From positions 1-34,624 of the IMG/VR virus record IMGVR_UViG_3300025138_012176: a DNA stretch of 34,624 bases; one strand, 5' to 3'. The notes below the pieces were generated by a model. That model was not told the origin of the DNA and ran no database searches. It worked only from the letters and a program-made list of their open reading frames with translations. Made by a program: the position numbers and the translations under genes. This DNA comes from a virus. Positions 24,940-33,198 of this stretch are shown here, piece by piece; the stretch's first letter is position 1; each line of letters opens with the position of its first letter.

Positions 24940-27418
24940 CTAGGCCTCCCCGGTTGCGCCGGATCACGTTGACGATGAGCCGCTCGCCCGCGGGCGTGGC
25001 CAAATAGTCGCCAACAATCGAAGGGTCCAGAACGTTGACGATGCGGGTTGCGGACTGAGAGCCCTGACCCTCACCGCTCGCCTCAACGCCAAGCCGACCT
25101 CCGCGGCCACGCCGGAGCGGCAGAATGGCCTCCGGGCCCGCTTCGCCCATCAGCCCGATGCCGCGGGCAAAGGGAAACACCGTCGGGCGTGAGACCACAC
25201 CACCGCTGGCAAAGGCCGTGATCTCACCCGTCTGCCCAAAGGCACCGCCGCGAGCGAAGGTGCCACCAATCCCAAACAGACCGCCAAGCGCGCTGGTCAG
25301 CCAGCCAAAAAGGCCGCCACCCCCGCCGGTGCCCGCGCCGGAAAAGGCACGAAACAGCGCGTCCTCAATCGGTTTGAAGGCGTTATCGATCAGACGATTG
25401 GCCAGGTTCTGCGCGATCCCCGATATTGCGCTCGCGAAGGTTTGCCAGCTCAGTTCACCCGACTTCAGAGCCTCCTTGATCGGCCCTGTGATATCATCGG
25501 CCAGCCCTCGCGCGATTTCCTGAGTGCGTTCCACGGCAGCCCGAGCCGCGTCCCAGGACTGACGGGCAACATCGGCGGCGCTCTGGAGCGCCCCACCGGC
25601 ACGACCGGCCGCATCCGCTGTTTCATCGAGGGTTGCGGCAGGTCCGCCGGTCTCGTCTTCTGCCAAGGCCGCATCAAAGCGATCCGCAGCCAGTGTCGCC
25701 CCGTCCAGGGACGTCTCTGCCTCAGTTCCGGCAGCACGCATCGCCGTTCGCAAAGCTTCAAGAGCTTCAAGCGGCTGCAGGGCACCGTCTGCGAGAGTGG
25801 CGGCAGTCTGCCTCCAGGCCTCGGCTGAGGCGGCTGCGTCACTGGCTGCGCCAGTAAGTCCCAGATCCGGAACAGCCAGCGGGTTGTCTGCGAACGCACC
25901 GGCAAAGGCATCCTGCGCGGCCGTGGCCGCCTGGGTCGCAGCACCCGCAAACCGGTTCTCAAGCTGCCCCAGATCGAGATCGGCGATCAGGCCGATCCGT
26001 CGCTCGACGCCAAGCGCTTCGAGCCCGGCATTCACGCCGCCGATGAAGCCATTGATCCGGGAGACGACACCGTTCAGCATCGCCTCGACGCCTTCGATCA
26101 GGCTGTTCGCCGCCTGAAACGCGAGATCGCCAATGGCGGCGGGCAAAAGCCCCCAGACAGCCTTGATCGCCTCGAACGCTCCCTCAAAACTGTTCACGGC
26201 GGCATTGGCAAAACCGACAACGCCCTCGAGCGCGGCCTGCATCGCGGTGGCCGAAGCTGCTTGAACGTCGGCGAAAGCCGCCATCGCAGAGGCTGCAAAA
26301 CTGCCCGCTCCCGTCTTGATCCGCTCCCAGACCTCGCTCACGAGATTGCCCAACAGCGCCATAGCATTGCCAAAGCCACCGGCTCCGGAGACAAGCTGGC
26401 CGAACTGATAGATCAGTTCACCGGCACCGACGATGAGCGCCCCGATCCCGGTGCGGATCAATGCGCCGCGCATCACGACAAGTGCGGTTGCAAGGCCGCG
26501 TACGGAAATCGCCGCAGCTACCATTCCGGCCACCCAGCGGCCCGCCAGGAGGGCCGCGAACGTAGCGGCGTAGGTGGTCAGACGGCCGATGTTGTCGAAG
26601 AGACCCCGGATCGCGATCCCGAGCGGCCCGGTGCGACTGGCCACGGCCGCCATGGCATTTGCGACCGCTTCGAGCGCGGGAGCTGCGGCAACCGCTAACT
26701 GGTTCGACAACCCGCGCCAGACGAGACCAAGGCGCGAGATCGCATCATTGGTGCGTTCGATCTGGTCGGCATCCTGCTCGGAGACAACCACACCGAAGGC
26801 AAGAACGTCCTCGGTCGCCTGACGCAGTGTCGCGGTATCAATGCGCGACATCGCAATGGAGCCTTCTTCGCCAAAGAGCTGACCCGCGACAGCCGCGCGT
26901 TCGGCGACCGGCACGAACTCCTCGATGGCCGCGTTGATCGCGCCGACACGCTGATCCAGCGGCAGCGCTATAAGGTCGGTTGCAGATATTCCCAGCCGCT
27001 CCAGCGCGTCGGCAGCAGGGCCGGTTCCGGCCGCCGCCTGGCTGAGACGGCGTGTCAGGTCTTTCGTCGCTTGTTCGATCCCGGACATTGAGACACCGGC
27101 CAGTTCGCCAGCACGCTCGAGGGTCAGGATCGAGGCGACCGTGGTTCCGAGGGACTGGGCGAGCTTGGCCTGCGCGTCGACCGTCTGCAGCCCGGAGCGC
27201 ACCATGGCCACGCCAGCAGCCGCAGCAGCGGCCACTGCAGCAGCAGCCGCCACGCGAACCCGCCGCGCGAAACCGGCGAGCCGGGCGTTGGCTGCCTCCA
27301 TCTCCCGGCTGAGCCGCCCGAAGCCACGCGCCCCAGCTTCGCCGACACCTTCCAGCTCAGCGCGCACCTGCCGTCCGCCCACGGCCGCGAGGCGGACGCT
27401 GACCCTCTTCTCAGCCAT
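24932..27418 (-). CDS. Tail tape measure protein
   Basis: An 828-residue protein rich in Ala and Gly, with long helical stretches and several hydrophobic segments (about 55-72, 285-345 and 430-460). The C-terminal region is Gly-rich (GGGGLFGWLTSALGGLFG) and contains the common tape-measure signature FASGGVVSRPT...GLMGEAGPEAILPLRRG (in parts). It sets tail length and is ejected into the host envelope at infection. The expected tail length scales with 828 residues, a medium-sized siphovirus tail. The start ATG overlaps the end of the frameshifted chaperone extension by 8 bases. Confidence 0.92.
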   Translation of the reverse strand: MAEKRVSVRLAAVGGRQVRAELEGVGEAGARGFGRLSREMEAANARLAGFARRVRVAAAAAVAAAAAAGVAMVRSGLQTVDAQAKLAQSLGTTVASILTLERAGELAGVSMSGIEQATKDLTRRLSQAAAGTGPAADALERLGISATDLIALPLDQRVGAINAAIEEFVPVAERAAVAGQLFGEEGSIAMSRIDTATLRQATEDVLAFGVVVSEQDADQIERTNDAISRLGLVWRGLSNQLAVAAAPALEAVANAMAAVASRTGPLGIAIRGLFDNIGRLTTYAATFAALLAGRWVAGMVAAAISVRGLATALVVMRGALIRTGIGALIVGAGELIYQFGQLVSGAGGFGNAMALLGNLVSEVWERIKTGAGSFAASAMAAFADVQAASATAMQAALEGVVGFANAAVNSFEGAFEAIKAVWGLLPAAIGDLAFQAANSLIEGVEAMLNGVVSRINGFIGGVNAGLEALGVERRIGLIADLDLGQLENRFAGAATQAATAAQDAFAGAFADNPLAVPDLGLTGAASDAAASAEAWRQTAATLADGALQPLEALEALRTAMRAAGTEAETSLDGATLAADRFDAALAEDETGGPAATLDETADAAGRAGGALQSAADVARQSWDAARAAVERTQEIARGLADDITGPIKEALKSGELSWQTFASAISGIAQNLANRLIDNAFKPIEDALFRAFSGAGTGGGGGLFGWLTSALGGLFGIGGTFARGGAFGQTGEITAFASGGVVSRPTVFPFARGIGLMGEAGPEAILPLRRGRGGRLGVEASGEGQGSQSATRIVNVLDPSIVGDYLATPAGERLIVNVIRRNRGGLDA

Positions 27419-28075
27419 CGGGGCGTTCCATCTGTTCGTTGAGTTTGGCGACCATCACCGCCTCGATGACGGGCAGCAGTTCGGCCATGGCGAGCGGCGG
27501 CACGCCGAGTGCGTCACCGAGCGCCAGCGCGGCGGACATGTCCCAGCCGATCACCGCGCCGGGCAGCACTCTGATCTGGCCTCCGAGCCGGCCGACGAGG
27601 TCCCAGACCTGCCAACCCTCCGGAGTTTCCGGACGGTTCAGCCGCGCCGGGCAGTCCGGGCAGGCTTGCGCACAGGCTTCGCAGTACCGCTCGCCCCCGC
27701 CGAAGGACCATTCGGCGAGAGCGCGGAGGCGTTTTTTTCCTGTTCCAGCAGCAGGCCCTTCGAGACGTAGGTCAGCTGGAAGGCCTCGAAGATCGGCCAG
27801 ATGTCGAGCAGCGCGTCGATGGCGTCGGGGCTCGGGTCGATGGGCTGGCCGTCCGCATCGCCGATGCCCTCCCAGGCGAGCACCGCCCGCCGCGCGAGCG
27901 CCTTGGCGAACGCGACGGCGCGCTCCTCATCGGAGGCGTCCTCGGGCACCGCTTCGACGGCGGGGTCGCTGCGTGTCGCCACCATCAGCGCGGTGGTCAG
28001 CGGTCGCAACTGCACCCGGACGCCGGGCGCCAAGTCATGCCAGCGCGGCGCGTTCGTCAGATCAAGCGTCAGCAT
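27411..28075 (-). CDS. Tail assembly chaperone, -1 frameshifted long form (GT-like), 221 aa
   Basis: The long form joins the first 115 residues of the chaperone to a 106-residue extension read in the -1 frame from 27731 to the TGA at 27413-27411. The extension is open throughout, has no usable start codon near its beginning, and contains a Cys cluster YCEACAQACPDC (C-x2-C-x3-C-x2-C) that looks like a zinc ribbon. Its end (NEQMERPDG) overlaps the tape-measure start. This matches the lambda G/GT arrangement, where the minor fusion product recruits the tape measure. A conventional gene caller would miss it. Confidence 0.8.
27638..28075 (-). CDS. Tail assembly chaperone, short form (G-like)
   Basis: A 145-residue protein made by normal in-frame reading. 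It is helical and acidic at the N-terminus, with a basic Pro/Ala/Arg tail after the slip site (KPVRKPARTARRG). ATG 28075 overlaps the tail-tube stop (TGATG), which rejects an upstream in-frame extension. Position between tail tube and tape measure, and the slippery site at codons 113-115, identify it as the tail chaperone that coats the tape measure during assembly. Confidence 0.82.
   Translation of the reverse strand: MLTLDLTNAPRWHDLAPGVRVQLRPLTTALMVATRSDPAVEAVPEDASDEERAVAFAKALARRAVLAWEGIGDADGQPIDPSPDAIDALLDIWPIFEAFQLTYVSKGLLLEQEKNASALSPNGPSAGASGTAKPVRKPARTARRG
27731..27737 (-). promoter_or_regulatory. Programmed -1 ribosomal frameshift site A_AAA_AAC
   Basis: The minus strand reads GAA AAA AAC in the chaperone frame, giving the canonical X_XXY_YYZ heptamer A_AAA_AAC at codons E113-K114-N115. 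Slipping one base back puts ribosomes into the open 106-codon extension ending at 27411. I did not model a downstream stimulatory structure; the GC-rich sequence that follows could provide one. Confidence 0.85.
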
Positions 28076-29016
28076 CAATAGGTCTCCACGTCGTTCACGA
28101 GGGTGGCGGTGCACATCCGGCCGACGACGCTGTCGCGCGCGGCCTGCCAGTCGAATGTCGCCTGAACGCCCTGCGGCCCGGAAATCTCGATCCGGGGGCG
28201 CGGGAGGTAGACGGCGTGCACGGTGAAGGTGAAGCTCTCGCCGGACGGCAGGACGTAGGCGAATTCCATCTCGCACGGATCGCCGTTGATCGCCTGCGTC
28301 ACCAGCGTCTGGTCGGCGAAGCGGACCTCGATCCGGCCGGTGAGCGCCGCGATGGATGGGTCCGCGCCGTCGATGCGGCCGTCGCTCCGGATGGTCTCGA
28401 TCCGGTCGAGGTTGTTGGCATAGGTGATCTCGGCGGAGACCACGTTGCCGAGCGCCGTGCCGTTGCGGGTGATTGCCCCGTTGAAATGACCGAACCGCTT
28501 CAGTTCCAGCGCGGCGGGCGTCCCGGCGCTGGTGGTCGTGCCGACCGTCTCGCCCTGCGCCACCAGCCGCGCCGTTGCGGTCAGGAGCCCGGAGCGCTGC
28601 ATCTGCCAGCTGAGCTGGTCGAGCACGCAGCCCGAGTACATCGCATAGCGGGGCACCTCGGGCATGCCGGTCTCGATCGACATGCTGGGCAGCGTCCAGG
28701 ACCCCGACTGGAACTCGTGGCTGTACGGGGCCTCCGCGCCACTGGTCGTGGGTGTCCCGAACGCGGCCTTCAGCCAGAAGCCGAAGGCCTCGGCGTCGAG
28801 CGGCACGACGACATCGCCATCGGCCGTCACCGCGTCCTTGATCGGTGCCAGCGGATCGCGGCCGTAACCCAGAAGCTCCGAGTTCAGCAGCGGCTGCTCC
28901 GCGCCGAGCGACGTGCTGGCGAAGGGCATGCGGGTGAAGCCGCTGGCGGGCGGCGTTCCATAGGTCGTCTCGAACGCAAGCGCCATCAGCGCCCGCGCCC
29001 CCTGGGCTCGTGCCAT
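28075..29016 (-). CDS. Major tail tube protein
   Basis: A 313-residue beta-rich protein that matches siphovirus tail-tube proteins of Rhodobacterales prophages: MARAQGARALMALAFETTYG at the start, an Ig-like C-terminal half (FADQTLVTQAINGDPCEMEF), and the expected place between tail terminator and chaperone. It polymerises into the hollow tail tube. AGGAGAA lies eight bases before the ATG. It overlaps the chaperone start by one base. Confidence 0.88.
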   Translation of the reverse strand: MARAQGARALMALAFETTYGTPPASGFTRMPFASTSLGAEQPLLNSELLGYGRDPLAPIKDAVTADGDVVVPLDAEAFGFWLKAAFGTPTTSGAEAPYSHEFQSGSWTLPSMSIETGMPEVPRYAMYSGCVLDQLSWQMQRSGLLTATARLVAQGETVGTTTSAGTPAALELKRFGHFNGAITRNGTALGNVVSAEITYANNLDRIETIRSDGRIDGADPSIAALTGRIEVRFADQTLVTQAINGDPCEMEFAYVLPSGESFTFTVHAVYLPRPRIEISGPQGVQATFDWQAARDSVVGRMCTATLVNDVETY

Positions 29017-29040
29017 GGTGTTCTCCTGTGGTGAGTGAGG

Positions 29041-29460
29041 TCAGGCCAGCGGGTCGGCCGTGGAATAGTGCAGCACCACCGGGATGACGGCGGCCTTCAG
29101 GCTGGCCGCGCCCTCGACTGGCAGATCGACCGGGCGCGGGGCTTCCGCCTCGACCCAGTCGCAGAGCCCGCCGAGCGTGCGGTCGGCGGCGAGCGCCGCG
29201 CCGATGCTGGCGGTCAACGTGTCGAAGGCGGCGTCACGGGCTGCGCCCTGCACGACCGCCTCGATATCGACCCGGTGCTGGTAGTGGTAGGCGAGCGGCG
29301 ACAGCGTCACCTCGGGCTCGCCCGGTTCGCCGTCGCGCAGGATCAGCAGGCCCTCGGCCGGCACACGCTCGGGCAGGACGTCACCGCGCAGGGCGGTCGA
29401 GGGCAGCGCCGAAAGCCGCGCGTGCAGTGCGGCGAGGATGGTTTCGCGTGGGGTGGGCAT
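29041..29460 (-). CDS. Tail terminator-like protein
   Basis: A 139-residue protein beginning RETILAALHARL, an opening typical of small minor tail proteins encoded just before the tail tube. Databases sometimes label such proteins acyl-CoA transferase, which I consider a misnomer. It likely caps the tail tube and joins it to the head. Upstream on this strand the operon is interrupted by the oppositely oriented chrB-chrA genes, so it now lacks direct linkage to DUF6441. The ribosome site is weak (AGAGACC). Confidence 0.7.
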   Translation of the reverse strand: MPTPRETILAALHARLSALPSTALRGDVLPERVPAEGLLILRDGEPGEPEVTLSPLAYHYQHRVDIEAVVQGAARDAAFDTLTASIGAALAADRTLGGLCDWVEAEAPRPVDLPVEGAASLKAAVIPVVLHYSTADPLA

Positions 29461-29518
29461 GGAGGGTCTCTTCGATGTCCGAAGCGCCCGAACATGGGCA
29501 GCTTGACCTTTGCAATTC

Positions 29519-29548
29519 TTGACAGTTTCAGAGCACTTCCGGTAACTG
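29519..29548 (+). promoter_or_regulatory. Candidate promoter for chrB-chrA
   Basis: TTGACA at 29519-29524 (perfect -35) and TAACTG at 29543-29548 are separated by 18 bases, 83 bases before the chrB ATG. An inverted repeat TGGGGA/TCCCCA (29555-29574) just downstream could be an operator, possibly for ChrB itself, since ChrB-type proteins can act as chromate-responsive regulators. Confidence 0.4.
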
Positions 29549-29630
29549 GACCCATGGGGATTGCGAGCTCCCCACGAGGCGCCAGCTGAAGATCGCGTTC
29601 CTGTTCAACCCCGGCGACGGAGGAACGCAC

Positions 29631-30452
29631 ATGCCTGCGCCCAATGCCATTTCGTTCGACAAGCTCACCCGCATCATCGGAACCCCCCGCGCACCGCTTT
29701 TGCTCGACGTGCGGTCCGAGGAAGATTTCGCCGCCGATCCACGATTGCTCCCAGGTTCTGTCCGGATCGACGACCAGGCGCTCGCCGCCCTCGCGCCTCA
29801 GCTCGGCGGCCAGCCGTCGATCGCCGTCTGTCAGGCCGGTCACCGGCGCAGTCAGGGCACCGCCGCCTGGCTTCGCGCCGAGGGCTGCGCCTCGGAGTAT
29901 CTCGAGGGTGGGTTCGAGGCCTGGCGCTCCGCCGGACTGCCGCTGATCGATCCCGCGAAGTTGCCCGCGCGCGACGCGCAGGGGCGCACCATCTGGGTCA
30001 CGCGCGCGCGCCCCAAGATCGACCGCATCGCGTGTCCCTGGCTGATCCGGCGCTTTCTCGATCCCCGCGCGATCATCCTGTTCGTGGCGCCCGCCGAGGT
30101 GGTGGGCGTGGCAGAACGTTACAACGCGTCGCCCTTCGACATCGAAGGCGTGTTCTGGAGCCACCGGGACGACCTCTGCACTTTCGACGTGATGCTGGCC
30201 GAGTTCGGCCTGAGCATTCCCGCGCTCGACCGGCTCGCGACAATCGTGCGCGGCGCCGATACAGCCCGCCTCGATCTCGCGCCAGAAGCGGCAGGTCTGC
30301 TGGCCGCATCGCTTGGTCTGTCACGTATGTATTCGGACGATCTGGAGCAGTTGGAGGCCGGAATGTTGCTCTACGACGCCTTCTATCGCTGGGCGCGGGA
30401 CGCAACAGACGAGACACATAATTGGCCCACCAACAAGCCGAAGGCAGACTGA
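29631..30452 (+). CDS. chrB: Rhodanese-ChrB fusion, chromate resistance protein
   Basis: A 273-residue two-domain protein. Residues about 6-115 are a rhodanese domain with the active-site loop CQAGHRRS (Cys67). Residues about 125-265 are the ChrB/Chrome_Resist domain (TRARPKIDRIACPWLIRRF, then FDVMLAEFGL and DAFYRWARD). ChrB proteins support or regulate ChrA-mediated chromate resistance; the rhodanese part suggests sulfur transfer or thiol-based reduction linked to oxyanion stress. GGAGG precedes the ATG by seven bases. Its stop overlaps the chrA start (TGATG). It is oriented against the phage genes on both sides. Confidence 0.88.
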   Translation: MPAPNAISFDKLTRIIGTPRAPLLLDVRSEEDFAADPRLLPGSVRIDDQALAALAPQLGGQPSIAVCQAGHRRSQGTAAWLRAEGCASEYLEGGFEAWRSAGLPLIDPAKLPARDAQGRTIWVTRARPKIDRIACPWLIRRFLDPRAIILFVAPAEVVGVAERYNASPFDIEGVFWSHRDDLCTFDVMLAEFGLSIPALDRLATIVRGADTARLDLAPEAAGLLAASLGLSRMYSDDLEQLEAGMLLYDAFYRWARDATDETHNWPTNKPKAD

Positions 30453-31819
30453 TGCAGGACCGCACATATCCAACGTTGACCGAGGCTACCCGTATCTGGG
30501 CCCGCATCGGCCTCCTGAGCTTCGGCGGTCCCGCCGGGCAGATCGCGCTCATGCACCGCATTCTGGTCGAGGAACAGCGCTGGCTTGGCGAGAAGCGGTT
30601 CCTCCATGCGCTGAACTATTGCATGTTGTTACCAGGCCCGGAAGCAATGCAACTCGCGGTCTATATTGGCTGGCTGATGCACCGCACGCTTGGCGGCATC
30701 ATCGCGGGCGTCCTGTTCGTGCTGCCCGGCATCGTGGCGATCATGGCACTTAGCTGGATTTATGCGCTCTACGGCAATGTCGGACCGGTCGAGGCGCTGT
30801 TCTTCGGGCTTAAGGCCGCTGTTCTGGCCATTGTGGTGCAGGCGGTTATTCGTATCGGCTCGCGGGCACTCAAAAACGGCGCAATGATCGGAATCGCCGC
30901 TGCCTCCTTCGTGGCGATCTTCGGTTTTGCGGTGCCGTTTCCGCTGATCATTCTGATTGCTGGTCTGATCGGGTTCTTCGGGGCGCGAGCAGGCCTGCCC
31001 GCTTTCAAAGGTGGTGGCGGACACGGCAAAGTGGGCACGGTCGAGGTCGATGATGCCGATACCCTGCTCGGCGAAGAGTCACCGGATCATACGAAGGTGA
31101 ACCGGGGCTGGGCGTTTCGCATTTCTGGCGTTTTCCTTGCCCTCTGGCTTGCTCCAGTGGCGCTGCTCTTCGCCATACTGGGGCCAGAGAACGTCTTTTC
31201 TCAGATCGCGGGCTTTTTCAGCGTCATGGCTGTGGTCACTTTTGGCGGGGCGTATGCCGTATTGGCCTATGTCGCCCAAGAGGCGGTGCAGAATTACGGC
31301 TGGCTCGCTGCCGGTGAGATGCTGGACGGGCTCGGCATGGCAGAGACGACGCCGGGGCCGCTCATCATGGTGACCCAGTTCGTGGGCTTCATGGGTGCCT
31401 TCCGGGAGGCGAGTGGCCTGTCGCCCCTGATGGCTGCAACGCTCGGTGGGCTGCTGACGACATGGGTCACCTTCGTGCCTTGCTTCCTGTCGATCTTTCT
31501 CGGTGCTCCCTTCATCGAGCGTCTGCGCGATAACGCCGTCCTGACGGCGGCACTGACCGCCATCACCGCGGCCGTGGTGGGCGTCATCCTGAACCTCGCC
31601 GTCTGGTTCGGTCTGCATGTCGTCTTCGACGAGGTGCGGACCGTTACAGCGTACGGCCTCGATCTGGATGTGCCCGTCTGGTCGACGGTGAACCTCGCGG
31701 CTGCGGCACTGGTGCTTGCCGCGCTTGTGGCGGTGTTCCGCTTCAGGCTGGGCGCCGTGACGGTCCTTGCGGGCTGTGCGCTGGCCGGTGTCGCGCTGGC
31801 GTCTGTGGGCTTGACATGA
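30452..31819 (+). CDS. chrA: Chromate efflux transporter ChrA
   Basis: A 455-residue membrane protein of the long-chain CHR family with two homologous halves. The first has FGGPAGQIALMHR and LLPGPEAMQ; the second has FGGAYAVLAYVAQE (from about residue 264) and TTPGPL. About ten hydrophobic segments are visible. It exports chromate from the cytoplasm using the proton gradient. ATG 30452 overlaps the chrB stop; an upstream TTG at 30422 lies within chrB and is rejected. The gene ends 23 bases before the convergent end of the phage DUF6441 gene, with no obvious terminator between. Confidence 0.93.
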   Translation: MQDRTYPTLTEATRIWARIGLLSFGGPAGQIALMHRILVEEQRWLGEKRFLHALNYCMLLPGPEAMQLAVYIGWLMHRTLGGIIAGVLFVLPGIVAIMALSWIYALYGNVGPVEALFFGLKAAVLAIVVQAVIRIGSRALKNGAMIGIAAASFVAIFGFAVPFPLIILIAGLIGFFGARAGLPAFKGGGGHGKVGTVEVDDADTLLGEESPDHTKVNRGWAFRISGVFLALWLAPVALLFAILGPENVFSQIAGFFSVMAVVTFGGAYAVLAYVAQEAVQNYGWLAAGEMLDGLGMAETTPGPLIMVTQFVGFMGAFREASGLSPLMAATLGGLLTTWVTFVPCFLSIFLGAPFIERLRDNAVLTAALTAITAAVVGVILNLAVWFGLHVVFDEVRTVTAYGLDLDVPVWSTVNLAAAALVLAALVAVFRFRLGAVTVLAGCALAGVALASVGLT

Positions 31820-31842
31820 AGCCGATCTTGTCATGGCGCGGA

Positions 31843-32481
31843 TCAAATCTTCGCCTCCACCCAATTCGCCACGATCAGCCCCGGCACGCTGTCCAATGCC
31901 CGATCTGCATCCCGCGCGAGGTCCAGCCGCTTCGGCAGCTTGACCTGCGGCACCAACAGGAAGATTGGCGCGGTGACCTTGCCGCGTCCGGTCTTCGAGC
32001 GCGACACCACCGCCTGACCCTTCGTGTTCAGCCGTCCCTCGGCCACCAGCAGGCTCGGGCCGGTGCGGCGATAGACGAAGCGCAGGCGCAGGCCACGGCG
32101 ACGTTCCCATTCGCCGGGCGTGATCCTGCCGCCGCGCAGGGATTTGCCTGCGGCGGGCAGAGGGATCGCCAGCCAGAAGCCGTCTTTGGAGCGGATCAGC
32201 GGGCCGGTGTCATGCGCGCCGACGATGACCGGGGCCTTCGACCAGACCAGCGCTGCCGCGTCCAGGCTTTCGCCCGACCTCGGGAAGTTCTGGCTCCGGA
32301 TCGAATTGGCGAGCCGGGGGCCGAGCCCCGCGCCGGTGATCTGCAACCGCCACGCCGACTTCAACCCGGTGCCGGCCCCGCGCATGGCGGCGGTGACGGC
32401 GCGTTCGCCCGCCGCGACCTCGGCCGCCATCATCGCGACGATGTCGGGATCGATGTCGAGCTTCAGCTTCATTGCGGTCAC
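31843..32481 (-). CDS. DUF6441 family phage protein
   Basis: A 212-residue basic protein matching DUF6441, found in Rhodobacterales prophages between head-tail joining and tail terminator genes. Features are the N-terminal helix (EVAAGERAVTAAMRGAG), a central region WKSAWRL-like helix and strand pattern, and a C-terminus KLPKRLDLARDADRALDSVP. It may be a tail-completion or neck protein like HK97 gp10. The start is GTG 32481, overlapping the previous stop (GTGA); ATG 32472 is an alternative. Its downstream partner genes are now separated by chrA-chrB. Confidence 0.75.
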   Translation of the reverse strand: MTAMKLKLDIDPDIVAMMAAEVAAGERAVTAAMRGAGTGLKSAWRLQITGAGLGPRLANSIRSQNFPRSGESLDAAALVWSKAPVIVGAHDTGPLIRSKDGFWLAIPLPAAGKSLRGGRITPGEWERRRGLRLRFVYRRTGPSLLVAEGRLNTKGQAVVSRSKTGRGKVTAPIFLLVPQVKLPKRLDLARDADRALDSVPGLIVANWVEAKI

Positions 32482-32789
32482 GCCGGGCGCAGGTCGACGG
32501 TCCAGACCAGCCGCTCGCGGTCACGGACGGGCTCGCCCTGAATGAGGAAGGCGTCGCCGTCGATCTCGATGCGGTCGCCGGGGCGCGGGTTCGCCACCTC
32601 GGCGACGCAAAGGTCGATCCGGGTGGTTTCCGACCAGAGCCGCGCATCGCCGAAGTCGGTGACCGCGTCGGCGCGCCGGGCGACGGCGCGCACCAGCACG
32701 GGCGCGCCGCCGTCGGCGATGTAGACCGCGTCCCGGCCGATATTCGGATCGGCGAAGAGCGCGCCAAGCGCGGCGGCGAAGGCGCTCAT
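32478..32789 (-). CDS. Head-tail joining protein (lambda FII-like)
   Basis: A 103-residue protein with the general pattern of phage attachment proteins: an N-terminal helix (MSAFAAALGALFADPNIG), then a small beta-barrel with DFGDARLWSETTRIDL and GDRIEIDGDAFLIQG. It should sit between portal/connector and tail. ATG 32789 overlaps the decoration-protein stop (TGATG), so a much longer in-frame extension across the DUF2190 gene is rejected. Confidence 0.72.
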   Translation of the reverse strand: MSAFAAALGALFADPNIGRDAVYIADGGAPVLVRAVARRADAVTDFGDARLWSETTRIDLCVAEVANPRPGDRIEIDGDAFLIQGEPVRDRERLVWTVDLRPA

Positions 32790-33124
32790 CAGAACGCCGC
32801 GTTCAGGCGCACCCGGCCGATGGTGTCGCCCGCGCCGCTCGCCACCGCCGCGACGGCCACGCCGATGAGGGTGTTGTCGGTGGCGACCGTCGTGCAGCGC
32901 TTGTTGGTGTCGTCCCAAGAGACCCTGGCGCCGACGGTCCAGGCCTGGGAGCCGACCTTGGTGATGTCGAACACGCCGACGAGCGCGGTCTCGACGGGCT
33001 CGCCGAGGGCAGCGGCGCCTGCGGCGATGCCGAAGATGGAACCGACGAGCAGGCCATCGCCGGAGGCGACGGCATAGGGCGCGGTCAGGGTGATGGTGTT
33101 GCCGGGCTGGACGAAGTTTTTCAT
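32789..33124 (-). CDS. DUF2190 capsid decoration protein
   Basis: A 111-residue protein matching DUF2190: MKNFVQPGNTITLTAPYAVA at the start, a Gly/Ala-rich beta core and GRVRLNAAF at the end. Members stabilise or decorate phage capsids and are encoded next to the major capsid gene, as here. GAGG lies about ten bases before the ATG. Confidence 0.88.
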   Translation of the reverse strand: MKNFVQPGNTITLTAPYAVASGDGLLVGSIFGIAAGAAALGEPVETALVGVFDITKVGSQAWTVGARVSWDDTNKRCTTVATDNTLIGVAVAAVASGAGDTIGRVRLNAAF

Positions 33125-33150
33125 GATGGTGATCCTCTTGGAATGACGAA

Positions 33151-33172
33151 GGGCGGCCCGTCAGGACCGCCC
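33151..33172 (-). other. Hairpin between capsid and decoration genes
   Basis: GGGCGG (33151-33156) pairs with CCGCCC (33167-33172); two more pairs form across a mismatch above it. On the minus strand it is followed by TTCGTCATT, not a T run, so it is more likely an mRNA-stabilising or partial attenuating hairpin below the highly expressed capsid gene than a full terminator. Confidence 0.45.
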
Positions 33173-33198
33173 GTTTGTCAGGGTTCGGGATGGGTGCG

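Noticed and set aside
27439-29034. 531-residue plus-strand open frame across chaperone and tail-tube genes
   Set aside because: It is antisense to the tail tube and chaperone, with low-complexity Arg-rich content typical of GC-rich shadow frames.
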